5,532 nucleotides of DNA, taken from Terriglobia bacterium. Lineage in GTDB: Bacteria; Acidobacteriota; Terriglobia; UBA7540. Below the pieces are notes generated by a model, which saw nothing but the letters and a program-made list of their open reading frames with translations, did not search any database and was not told the DNA's origin. Positions 1 to 5,532 of this stretch are shown here, in pieces; position 1 is the stretch's first letter, and each line of letters opens with the position of its first letter. The stretch is from positions 1-5,532 of the forward strand of contig JALHUF010000026.1 of NCBI GenBank assembly GCA_022866195.1, in the 5' to 3' direction. Position numbers and translations under genes: made by a program.

Positions 1-2286
1 CATCGCGATATCAAGCCCGCGAACCTTTTTGTGACCAATCGCGGCGAAGCGAAAATTCTCGATTTTGGGCTAGCGAAGCTGACACCCCAGATGCTTCGCT
101 CCGCTCAGCATGACATCAAGGGGGGTGTCACCCTGAGCGCCAGCGAAGGGTCTCAGGATCTGCCCACGGCCTCCATCGAACCCGAGCACCTCACCAGCCC
201 CGGCGTGGCGATGGGGACGGTGGCCTACATGTCCCCGGAGCAGGCGCGCGGCGAAGAACTCGATGCTCGCACCGACCTGTTCAGTTTTGGCGCCGTGCTC
301 TACGAGATGGCCACGGGGCGGCAGGCGTTCGGCGGTACCACGACGGCGGTCATCTTCACCGCAATTCTGACTCAGGCGCCGACTGCGCCGCTGAGCCTGA
401 ATCCTGAAGTACCTCCAGATTTGGAGCGCATCATCAACAAGGCGCTGGAGAAGGACCGCGACATGCGCTGCCAGACGGCGGCCGAGCTTCGTGCCGACCT
501 GAAGCGCCTGAAGCGCGACACAGAGTCGGGACGAGCCCTGCCGATGCCGCAGCCATATCCGACTCCCCAGCGACTAGGCCGGCGCGCACGGTGGGCTCTC
601 ATCAGCGCGTTCGCCGTGGCAGTGGTTCTGGCGGTCGCCGCAGTGCCTCTCTTGCGCCAATCGCTTCTCCGTTGGGTAGGGCTGAGCCCTATGCCTGTGC
701 AGAAGAACTTGGTGGTGCTCCCCTTCCAGGCCATAGGAGGAGGGGAGAACCAAGTGTATTGCGATGGCTTGACAGAGACCGTGACGAGCAAGTTGGCGCG
801 GATCCCTTCCCTCCTGGTGCCGCCGGCCAGCGAGGTCCGCGCGCGTCACGTGGACGGGATTGCCCGGGCCCGCACGGAGTTGGGAGCCAACCTGGCATTG
901 GTGGCAAGCTGGCAACGCTCGGGAGATACCGTGCGGATCAACCTCAGTCTCGTCGATACGCGCCGCGCGCAACAACTGCGCAGCGACACCATTACCGCGG
1001 CGGCAAGCGACTTGTTCGCGCTGCAGGACCGGGTAGTCGAAAGTGCCGTCGAAATGCTGGACGTGGAAGTTCGACCCCAAGAAGCCAAGGAGCTGACCGC
1101 CCATGGCACGAATGTGCTCACCGCCTATGACTTCTACTTGCAGGGGTTGGGGTACCTCCAGCGTTACGAGCGTCCGGAGAACATTGGGAATGCCATCACT
1201 CTCTTCCAGAAAGCGCTGAGAGAGGATTCGAACTACGCGCTGGCCCAGGCTGGCCTGGGGAGAAGCTACCTCGCGAAATACCAGGAAAAGATGGAGGCAC
1301 AGTCGGTCGATATGGCGCGCGAGGCCTGCGAGAGAGCCGTGAGCTTGGACGGGAAGCTGGCGGCGGGCCACATCTGCCTCGGAAGCCTCTACAACCAAAC
1401 CGGGCAGCACGAGAAAGCGGTGAGAGAATTTCGAAGTGCGCTGGAAAGCGAACCTACGAGCGACGATGCCTGCCGGGGGCTAGCCAATGCCCACGCACGC
1501 TTGGGCCAATTGCAGGCTGCAGAGCAGACCTTCCAGAGGGCCATCGAATTGCGCCCCTCATACTGGAGCAACTACAACGCGGCAGGGGTTTTCTACATTT
1601 CGCACGGCCGCTATGAGAAGGCGATCACTATGTTTCAGCGGATAATTGAGCTGACCCCGGATAATCGGTTCGGCTATAACAATCTCGGTACAGCCTACTA
1701 CATGTTAGGCCAGCTTGACCGGGCGGCCGAGATGTTCCGGCGTACTGTCGAAATCGCACCCTATGGGGCTGCATATAGCAATCTCGGGGTCATTTACTTC
1801 TTTAAGGGGCGCTATGCCCAATCCGTGTCCATGTTCGAAAAAGCTGCCGAGTTAAATCCTCAGGATTATTCACTGTGGGGAAACCTGGCTGACGCCTATC
1901 GCTGGATACCCGGGAAGCAGAGTCAGGCTAAGGAAACCTATACCCGCGCCATAGCTCTAGCCAAGCAACGGTTGGCAGTCAACCCGCGCGACGCCGAAGT
2001 CCTGCGCAACCTCGCGCAATACCACGCGAAAACAGGCGACGCCCGGCGGGCACGCGAACTGCTCAGCCAAGCCTTGGCCATCGCGCCCAGCGAGGTGAAT
2101 GTGTTGTTCAGCGCGGCGGAGGTTTCAAGTGTGATCGGGGATCGAGAAAAAGCGTTGGACTATTTGGAGCGAACGATCCAGGTTGGCTATCCGCACTTCG
2201 AGATTCAGGCAAATCCGGAGTTCGCCAAACTACGAGACGACCCCAGGTTTCGGAACCTATTGGCTGGGACGAAGCCAGCGCCGTGA
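1..2286 (+). CDS. Membrane-anchored Ser/Thr protein kinase with TolB/FlgO-like and TPR domains, 5' truncated by window edge
   Basis: The frame is open from base 1 and begins inside the kinase catalytic loop, so the real start is upstream and the GTG at 31 is not a start. Counting the first codon as residue 1, HRDIKPAN (1-8) is the catalytic loop, DFG is at 21-23, GTVAYMSPE (72-80) is the P+1/APE region and D92 with the following LFSFG is subdomain IX; the C-lobe ends near 171. A hydrophobic segment (about 198-218, [21 protein letters not shown]) should anchor the protein in the inner membrane. It is followed by a TolB/FlgO-like domain (about 233-355, starting [10 protein letters not shown]) and about ten TPR units (372-745), so the sensor/scaffold part is probably extracytoplasmic. 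It phosphorylates Ser/Thr on unknown partners. The Gly-rich loop and catalytic Lys cannot be seen. Oddity: about 22 residues after LTPQ come from an inserted palindromic repeat. Class assignment is firm; the specific role is unknown. Confidence 0.95.
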   Translation, partial: HRDIKPANLFVTNRGEAKILDFGLAKLTPQMLRSAQHDIKGGVTLSASEGSQDLPTASIEPEHLTSPGVAMGTVAYMSPEQARGEELDARTDLFSFGAVLYEMATGRQAFGGTTTAVIFTAILTQAPTAPLSLNPEVPPDLERIINKALEKDRDMRCQTAAELRADLKRLKRDTESGRALPMPQPYPTPQRLGRRARWALISAFAVAVVLAVAAVPLLRQSLLRWVGLSPMPVQKNLVVLPFQAIGGGENQVYCDGLTETVTSKLARIPSLLVPPASEVRARHVDGIARARTELGANLALVASWQRSGDTVRINLSLVDTRRAQQLRSDTITAAASDLFALQDRVVESAVEMLDVEVRPQEAKELTAHGTNVLTAYDFYLQGLGYLQRYERPENIGNAITLFQKALREDSNYALAQAGLGRSYLAKYQEKMEAQSVDMAREACERAVSLDGKLAAGHICLGSLYNQTGQHEKAVREFRSALESEPTSDDACRGLANAHARLGQLQAAEQTFQRAIELRPSYWSNYNAAGVFYISHGRYEKAITMFQRIIELTPDNRFGYNNLGTAYYMLGQLDRAAEMFRRTVEIAPYGAAYSNLGVIYFFKGRYAQSVSMFEKAAELNPQDYSLWGNLADAYRWIPGKQSQAKETYTRAIALAKQRLAVNPRDAEVLRNLAQYHAKTGDARRARELLSQALAIAPSEVNVLFSAAEVSSVIGDREKALDYLERTIQVGYPHFEIQANPEFAKLRDDPRFRNLLAGTKPAP
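89..153. repeat. Degenerate dispersed palindromic repeat inserted in frame in the kinase activation segment
   Basis: The left arm (89-115, starting agatgcttcgctcc) is an imperfect reverse complement of the right arm (126-153, starting tgtcaccctgagcg), with a roughly 10-base G-rich spacer. The arms match the style of a palindromic element common in intergenic regions of many acidobacterial and metagenomic genomes, whose frames translate as LRSAQHD or as LS(E/G)A-K-D/HL. Here the left arm reads MLRSAQHD and the right arm [12 protein letters not shown], both in the kinase frame. The inverted repeat is seen directly; membership of the dispersed family is from memory and not searched. Confidence 0.75.
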
Positions 2287-2356
2287 GCCTCAACTTGCAG
2301 CCTGCAGGGTCGCGCTTCCAGGCCCTCCTGCGCCGCATGAATTTCCCGCTCTGAGA

Positions 2357-2381
2357 GCAGGTTTCAGGTGTCGGGTGTCAG
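2357..2381. repeat. Direct repeat, copy 1 of 2
   Basis: This 25-base unit begins gcaggtttcaggtgt and ends gggtgtcag. It matches the copy at 2433-2457 at 23 of 25 positions; both differences are C/G exchanges. Internally it is built from GGTTT and GGTGT-like steps, in the style of intergenic repeats seen in acidobacterial genomes (recall, not searched). Confidence 0.75.
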
Positions 2382-2392
2382 AACGCATAACG

Positions 2393-2419
2393 CGCAAGAC
2401 ATGATTTGCCAATCTTGCG
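2393..2419. repeat. Short inverted repeat between the two direct repeats
   Basis: CGCAAGA (2393-2399) and TCTTGCG (2413-2419) are perfect 7-base complementary arms around a 13-base loop. The hairpin sits centrally between the direct repeat copies, so repeat-hairpin-repeat may be one composite unit. No T-run follows, so a terminator role is weak. Confidence 0.5.
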
Positions 2420-2432
2420 GCTCCTGCAAAGG

Positions 2433-2457
2433 GCAGGTTTGAGGTGTGGGGTGTCAG
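2433..2457. repeat. Direct repeat, copy 2 of 2
   Basis: This is the second 25-base unit, beginning gcaggtttgaggtgt. It lies 76 bases downstream of copy 1 in the same orientation and has two substitutions relative to it. Confidence 0.75.
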
Positions 2458-2607
2458 GGCTAAAGTGGGAGGCGACGAGAAAGTAGAACGGGGGACGCCT
2501 CATCTGTTGTAAGCCATTGAAAACGCAATGGATATGTCGGACGGCCAGCGGGCAGGATGGGACCACGGGGGCTTGACGGCGCTGCTGGTTTTTCGCTTGG
2601 CCTTCGC

Positions 2608-2636
2608 TTTCGCGGGGGTATCTGCTGTGGTAGACT
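2608..2636 (+). promoter_or_regulatory. Weak extended -10 promoter candidate for the kinase-like pair
   Basis: TGG followed by TAGACT (2631-2636) gives an extended -10 with 4 of 6 matches to TATAAT. At 17-base spacing the -35 position (2608-2613, TTTCGC) is poor. It would give a leader of about 37 bases before the ATG at 2680. The same GGTAGACT string occurs in the better promoter candidate upstream of the CHAD gene, which modestly raises its credibility. Confidence 0.3.
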
Positions 2637-2679
2637 AAGGTTTCCTAAAGGCTGCCCCTGACCTCCTGGGAGTTCCCTC

Positions 2680-3363
2680 ATGAAGCGCTATGGTGAGCAT
2701 CGTTTCCCCGGCAAGCTTTTCATTGTCGAGGGAATTGACGGCTCCGGCAAATCGACGCAATTGATGCTTCTCCACCAGTGGTTGCAGGCGGAGGGCTACG
2801 GCACGGTGTTCAGCGAGTGGAACTCCTCGCCGCTGGTCAAGGAAACCACGCGGCGGGGGAAGAAGAAGCAGATGCTCACCCCGGCCACTTTCAGCTTGAT
2901 CCATGCGACGGATTTCGCTGACCGCATGGAGCACAACATCATTCCGTTGCTCAAGGCCGGAGCGGTGGTGCTCTGCGACCGCTACATCTATACCGCCTTT
3001 GCCCGCGACGTGGTGCGCGGGATGGACCCCAAGTGGGTGCGGGACCTCTACAGTTTTGCCGTCAAGCCCACGGGGGCTTTCTACTTTCGCGTCCCGCTGG
3101 ATGTGGCCATGAAGCGGATCCTGGACGGCCGGACGGGCCTCAAGTTCTACGAGGCGGGGATGGACCTGGAGCTCGCCGACGAGCCGGAAGAGAGTTTCCG
3201 CATTTTCCAGGGGCGCATTCTGGAAGAGTACGAGAAGATGGTCCCCGAGTTTGACTTGACCGTCGTGGATGCGACCCTGGCCATCGAAGAGCAGCAGGTG
3301 CAGATGCGGCAGATCGTGAAGGCCAAGCTCGCGCAAGCCAAGCGATTGAGGGTGTCGCCGTGA
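2680..3363 (+). CDS. Thymidylate-kinase-like P-loop nucleotide kinase (first of a tandem pair)
   Basis: This 227-residue protein is close to the usual length of bacterial dTMP kinase. GKLFIVEGIDGSGKSTQ holds an intact Walker A (residues 18-26, Lys24), and VVLCDRYIYTAFARD carries the DRY motif (100-102) typical of thymidylate kinases. A lid-like segment follows (about DGRTGLKFYEAGMDL). It probably transfers phosphate from ATP to a nucleoside monophosphate or similar substrate in the cytoplasm. The TREPGG substrate-loop motif of classical dTMP kinase is absent; that region reads SEWNSSPLVKETTRRGKKK, so dTMP may not be the substrate. The ATG has GGGAG seven bases upstream. Its stop overlaps the next start by four bases. 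The superfamily is firm; the substrate is not, and a housekeeping tmk role is less likely. Confidence 0.9.
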   Translation: MKRYGEHRFPGKLFIVEGIDGSGKSTQLMLLHQWLQAEGYGTVFSEWNSSPLVKETTRRGKKKQMLTPATFSLIHATDFADRMEHNIIPLLKAGAVVLCDRYIYTAFARDVVRGMDPKWVRDLYSFAVKPTGAFYFRVPLDVAMKRILDGRTGLKFYEAGMDLELADEPEESFRIFQGRILEEYEKMVPEFDLTVVDATLAIEEQQVQMRQIVKAKLAQAKRLRVSP

Positions 3364-4172
3364 GAGAGACCTATGGAGTGGTGCTGCCGGGAATGAACCT
3401 GGTGGATCTGACGGGCAAGCTCATCGTCATTGAGGGCACCGACGGCGTGGGTCGGTCCACGCAGATTAACCTGCTGAAGCCGTGGCTGGAGCAGCAAGGC
3501 CGGGCTGTGCTGGAAACCGGCATGACTCGCTCGTCGCTGGCAGGCGGGGGCATCAAGCAGGCCAAGGAAGGACACACGCTCGGTCGCATCACTCTGAGCC
3601 TGTTCTACACCACGGATTTCACCGACCGCCTGGAGAACGAAATCATCCCCGCATTGCGCGCGGGCTTTGTGGTGCTCACGGACCGCTACACCTATTCGCT
3701 TATGGCGCGGGCCATCGTGCGCGGCATCGATCCGGCCTGGATCCGCCAGGTGTACAGCTTTGCCCCGAAACCCGACGCGGTCTTTTATCTGCGCATAGGG
3801 GTTGATGACCTCATTCCCCGGGTAGTTTTCTCCCGCGGGTTCGACTACTGGGAATCCGGCATGGACCTCCACCCCAGCGAGGACATGTACGAGAGTTTCC
3901 GCAAGTATCAGACGGCGCTGCTGGCGCAGTTTGACGTGTTGGGAGAGGAATTTGCCTTTGATGTGGTCGATGCTTCCGCGGATATCCGCACGGTCTTCGA
4001 GCGCCTGCGGGCCGGAATTGCGCGCGTCTTGAGCGGGGAGCCGCGGGAGCCCTTGTTTGCCGTGCCTCGCCCGAAAGAGACAGTGGAGGAGGCGGCGAAG
4101 GCGGAGGAAGCCGGAGAAGCCAAGGTAGTCGAGGCGCCCGCTCCGAATAAGGTCACTGCGGCGGGGGAGTAG
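3360..4172 (+). CDS. Thymidylate-kinase-like paralogue with altered Walker A lysine (second of tandem pair)
   Basis: This 270-residue protein is clearly paralogous to its upstream neighbour. Shared blocks are GKL(I/F), TDF-DR-E--IIP-L-AG, DRY (108-110), ARAIVRGIDP, YSFA-KP, (W/Y)E(S/A)GMDL and ESFR. The GTG start at 3360 overlaps the preceding TGA (GTGA), with GAGGG about eight bases upstream, so translational coupling is likely; ATG 3393 is a poorer alternative. Walker A reads GTDGVGRST (26-34), with Arg32 (codon CGG at 3453-3455) where Lys normally contacts the ATP phosphates. The nucleotide-facing TREPGG motif is also missing. After about residue 225 the chain becomes an Ala/Glu/Pro-rich tail ending NKVTAAGE. 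It may be a weakly active kinase, a regulatory or scaffolding partner of the upstream subunit, or a member of a subfamily where Arg is normal. Confidence 0.88.
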   Translation: MRETYGVVLPGMNLVDLTGKLIVIEGTDGVGRSTQINLLKPWLEQQGRAVLETGMTRSSLAGGGIKQAKEGHTLGRITLSLFYTTDFTDRLENEIIPALRAGFVVLTDRYTYSLMARAIVRGIDPAWIRQVYSFAPKPDAVFYLRIGVDDLIPRVVFSRGFDYWESGMDLHPSEDMYESFRKYQTALLAQFDVLGEEFAFDVVDASADIRTVFERLRAGIARVLSGEPREPLFAVPRPKETVEEAAKAEEAGEAKVVEAPAPNKVTAAGE

Positions 4173-4185
4173 AAATTGTCGCTTG

Positions 4186-4249
4186 AGGATTGTTGATTGA
4201 GGATGGGGGATTGATGGTTTTCAATCTTCCATCATCAATTCTCAATCCT
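4186..4249. terminator. Long imperfect inverted repeat between convergent genes, possible bidirectional terminator
   Basis: The left arm (4186-4214, starting aggattgttgattgagg) and right arm (4221-4249) pair at 23 of 29 positions. Three further positions are G-U wobbles in the plus-strand RNA, and the loop is six bases (tggttt). The right arm covers the stop and the last two codons of the minus-strand CHAD gene. The position between two convergent stops suits transcription termination in both directions, but neither side has a clear T-run. The GATTGA-rich arms also resemble intergenic repeats of acidobacterial genomes, so it may be a repeat element doing this job. Confidence 0.6.
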
Positions 4250-5327
4250 TAATCCTTCTGAAGGCGGCGGCCGGCGAGGCCAACAGCTCTGCCACCCAAT
4301 CCTTGATCTGCTGATAGTCCCCGGAATCCATGGTCACCCGCGAGTACTTCTGCCGGTAACCCTGCTTGTTGGCCCGGTTGCGCAGGATGAGCCTTTCGAC
4401 TCCCATGGCGAGGTTCAGGTGGTCGCGGAGAAACTCCGGGCGGGCCACCATCTCGATCATCATCTGCTCCAACACTTCCAGGTCGTGCCAGTCTCCCAAG
4501 AGCCGCTGGAGCGCACGCAGCCGGGCCAGCGTCCGCGCCGCCTCGGGGGCCTGAAACTCGCGGATCACCTCGATGAGGTAGCGGACACGCTTGGCGGCGA
4601 TGCGCACACCGTGGATGACGGCCGCGTTTGCGTCGCGGTGAGACTGCGCCACCTGCGCCTCCATACCATGCCACACGCGGGCCAGCGCCTCGCCCACGCG
4701 TTCGTAGAATTTCTCTGAGCTGAGGCCTTCGGCCGGCTCGCCGCGGCCCGGGTGAGGGACCAGATGGTCCCTGAGTTGCACGTAGAAGACGGCCAGATTC
4801 ACCTTGCTGAGTTTGCGCACGGCCTTGTCAAAGTTCTCCGAACGTCGCTGGCGCAGGTAGTGACGCACGGCCTCCCAGCTTTCCCGGCGCGCCGTCCGCT
4901 TGCTCGCCAGAGTCCTCTCGACGCGCAGGAGTTGGACATCGCAATTGCGGACTTCTCCCAGCACGCCGCGGCAGCGTTGAATCTTGCGCCGCAGCCTGCG
5001 AATCTCCGCGGGCCGGGGTCTTGGATAAAGCAGGCCGAGGATTTGCTGCAAACGCCGGCTGGCTACTCGGAGGTCGTGGATGGCGTCCGGGTCGTCGCCT
5101 CGCAGCACTTTGGGCTCGAGCGACATGAAGCGGTCGAGCTGTCTGATGGCCAGCTTGCGTACCTTCTTCCACGCATCGACGGGTTCTGCTTCTGCGGGAG
5201 GCGCTGCCGCCTCCGGAACCGCCGGGGCCTCGGGGGCTGCGGCGGTCTCATTTACCTCGTCCATGGGAAGCGCCTCGGGTGACCTTCGGGGAGCGGTTTC
5301 ATACTCATGCCCGCCCCCGGGAGGCAT
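4242..5327 (-). CDS. CHAD domain protein, predicted polyphosphate binder
   Basis: This 361-residue protein has an Ala/Pro/Glu-rich N-terminal linker (to about residue 48) and then an all-helical, Arg/Lys-rich CHAD domain to the C-terminus. Conserved signatures are HDLRVASRRLQ (His84) and HGVRIAAKRVRYLIE (His239), each followed by an LG-acid motif (LGEVRNCD near 123, LGDWHDLEV near 277). CHAD domains bind inorganic polyphosphate through this basic surface and occur alone or fused to CYTH; no CYTH is present here. I chose ATG 5327 because AGGTGA, complementary to 16S anti-SD, lies at the right spacing and a promoter candidate ends about 50 bases upstream. GTG 5333 and ATG 5264 (with GAGG eight bases upstream) are alternatives. 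It converges on the kinase-like pair, so it is a neighbour rather than an operon member. Confidence 0.92.
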   Translation of the reverse strand: MPPGGGHEYETAPRRSPEALPMDEVNETAAAPEAPAVPEAAAPPAEAEPVDAWKKVRKLAIRQLDRFMSLEPKVLRGDDPDAIHDLRVASRRLQQILGLLYPRPRPAEIRRLRRKIQRCRGVLGEVRNCDVQLLRVERTLASKRTARRESWEAVRHYLRQRRSENFDKAVRKLSKVNLAVFYVQLRDHLVPHPGRGEPAEGLSSEKFYERVGEALARVWHGMEAQVAQSHRDANAAVIHGVRIAAKRVRYLIEVIREFQAPEAARTLARLRALQRLLGDWHDLEVLEQMMIEMVARPEFLRDHLNLAMGVERLILRNRANKQGYRQKYSRVTMDSGDYQQIKDWVAELLASPAAAFRRIKD

Positions 5328-5377
5328 TCTCACCTGGAGTGATTATGGGCATCGAACGGCACTTGGAGCCGAGACCC

Positions 5378-5406
5378 AGTCTACCTTTACTCAAGCGAAG
5401 TTACAA
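5378..5406 (-). promoter_or_regulatory. Sigma70-like promoter candidate for the CHAD gene
   Basis: On the minus strand TTGTAA (-35, bases 5401-5406, 4 of 6 matches) lies 17 bases from TAGACT (-10, bases 5378-5383, 4 of 6). The start site would fall near 5371, giving a leader of roughly 44 bases to ATG 5327. Found by eye; no scoring was run. Confidence 0.4.
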
Positions 5407-5486
5407 CGTGATGGAGCGATGCCCTTTGGTCAGCTTGTGGCGGCGCGCGTTGTCGGCAGGCGGGTTTCAGACTCGTCCGCGCGGCG

Positions 5487-5532
5487 CTAGGCCATCTTGC
5501 GCAGCAGGCGCGGCGTCAGCCACCAGATGAGC
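5487..5532 (-). CDS. Possible 3' end of another minus-strand gene, product unknown
   Basis: A minus-strand frame is open from the window edge to TAG at 5487-5489 and reads LIWWLTPRLLRKMA. A hydrophobic then basic C-terminus is plausible for a real protein, and the gene would lie upstream of CHAD in the same direction, about 160 bases away. Fifteen codons are too few to exclude chance, and no family can be named. Confidence 0.35.
   Translation of the reverse strand, partial: LIWWLTPRLLRKMA

Larger units (their letters stand above)
2287..2679. other. Intergenic region with repeats, no convincing gene
   Basis: This 393-base gap separates the kinase from the kinase-like pair. It holds two near-identical direct repeats (2357-2381 and 2433-2457) flanking a 7-bp hairpin, a small GCTC/GAGC hairpin (2348-2358), a CCTGC/GCAGG hairpin (2423-2437) and a perfect 6-bp CCATTG/CAATGG hairpin (2514-2531). 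Short open frames on either strand have no supported ribosome site or recognisable domain. No strong U-tract terminator was seen after the kinase stop. Confidence 0.7.

Noticed and set aside
574..1410. Long open frame on the minus strand across the kinase C-terminal half
   Set aside because: It is antisense to a well-supported TolB/TPR coding region, has no recognisable domain, and is expected from high GC content.
31..2286. GTG at 31 as the true start of the kinase gene
   Set aside because: The frame continues to base 1 with the HRDIKPAN catalytic loop, so the gene is cut by the window edge.
2357..2457. Repeat pair as a minimal CRISPR array
   Set aside because: There are only two units, the 51-base interval contains its own hairpin, and no cas genes are nearby.
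2514..2531. CCATTG/CAATGG hairpin as terminator of the kinase gene
   Set aside because: It has only a 6-bp stem, no T-run, and lies over 200 bases after the stop.
2378..2566. 62-codon minus-strand frame in the intergenic gap (contains TPHLKPALCRSRKIG)
   Set aside because: It is translated from the direct repeats and hairpin. Such small frames arise wherever this repeat occurs and lack start or domain support.
2635..3872. Two long minus-strand frames opposite the kinase-like pair, similar to each other in places
   Set aside because: Their similarity follows from the paralogy of the plus-strand genes; they show no independent domain or ribosome site.
4752..5530. Plus-strand frames opposite and upstream of the CHAD gene
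   Set aside because: They overlap the CHAD reading frame or its promoter antisense, with compositionally odd translations and no domain.

Overview
This 5.5 kb, fairly GC-rich stretch of bacterial chromosome carries five genes or gene fragments. The best guess for the host is an uncultivated Acidobacteriota lineage. That rests on the membrane-anchored Ser/Thr kinase with a TolB/FlgO-like domain and long TPR array, a protein type greatly expanded in that phylum. Two kinds of intergenic repeat familiar from such genomes also fit: dispersed palindromes whose arms translate as LRSAQHD-type strings, and GATTGA-rich or GGTGTCGGGTGTCAG-type repeats. The assignment is an inference from gene style, not from a marker gene.

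Layout. Bases 1-2286 (+) hold the 3' part of a receptor-like Ser/Thr protein kinase; its N-lobe lies outside the window. A degenerate palindromic repeat (89-153) sits in frame inside its activation segment. Bases 2287-2679 are a non-coding gap with two 25-bp near-identical direct repeats, small hairpins and a weak promoter candidate for the next gene. Bases 2680-4172 (+) hold two overlapping, translationally coupled paralogues of the thymidylate-kinase fold. The first has an intact Walker A lysine; the second has arginine there (GTDGVGRST) and an acidic Ala/Glu tail. Bases 4186-4249 form a long imperfect hairpin between convergent genes. Bases 4242-5327 (-) encode a stand-alone CHAD protein (predicted polyphosphate binder), with a plausible promoter at 5378-5406. 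The last 46 bases may hold the 3' end of another minus-strand gene.

How they may work together. The kinase looks like an independent sensor or signalling gene. The tandem kinase-like pair reads as a single operon and may form a hetero-oligomer of one active and one altered subunit. The CHAD gene points towards it. A link between the pair and polyphosphate through the CHAD neighbour is a hypothesis only; the orientation is convergent, not operonic. The two most interesting points are the Walker A Lys-to-Arg change in the coupled paralogue and the dispersed repeat domesticated inside a kinase activation loop.
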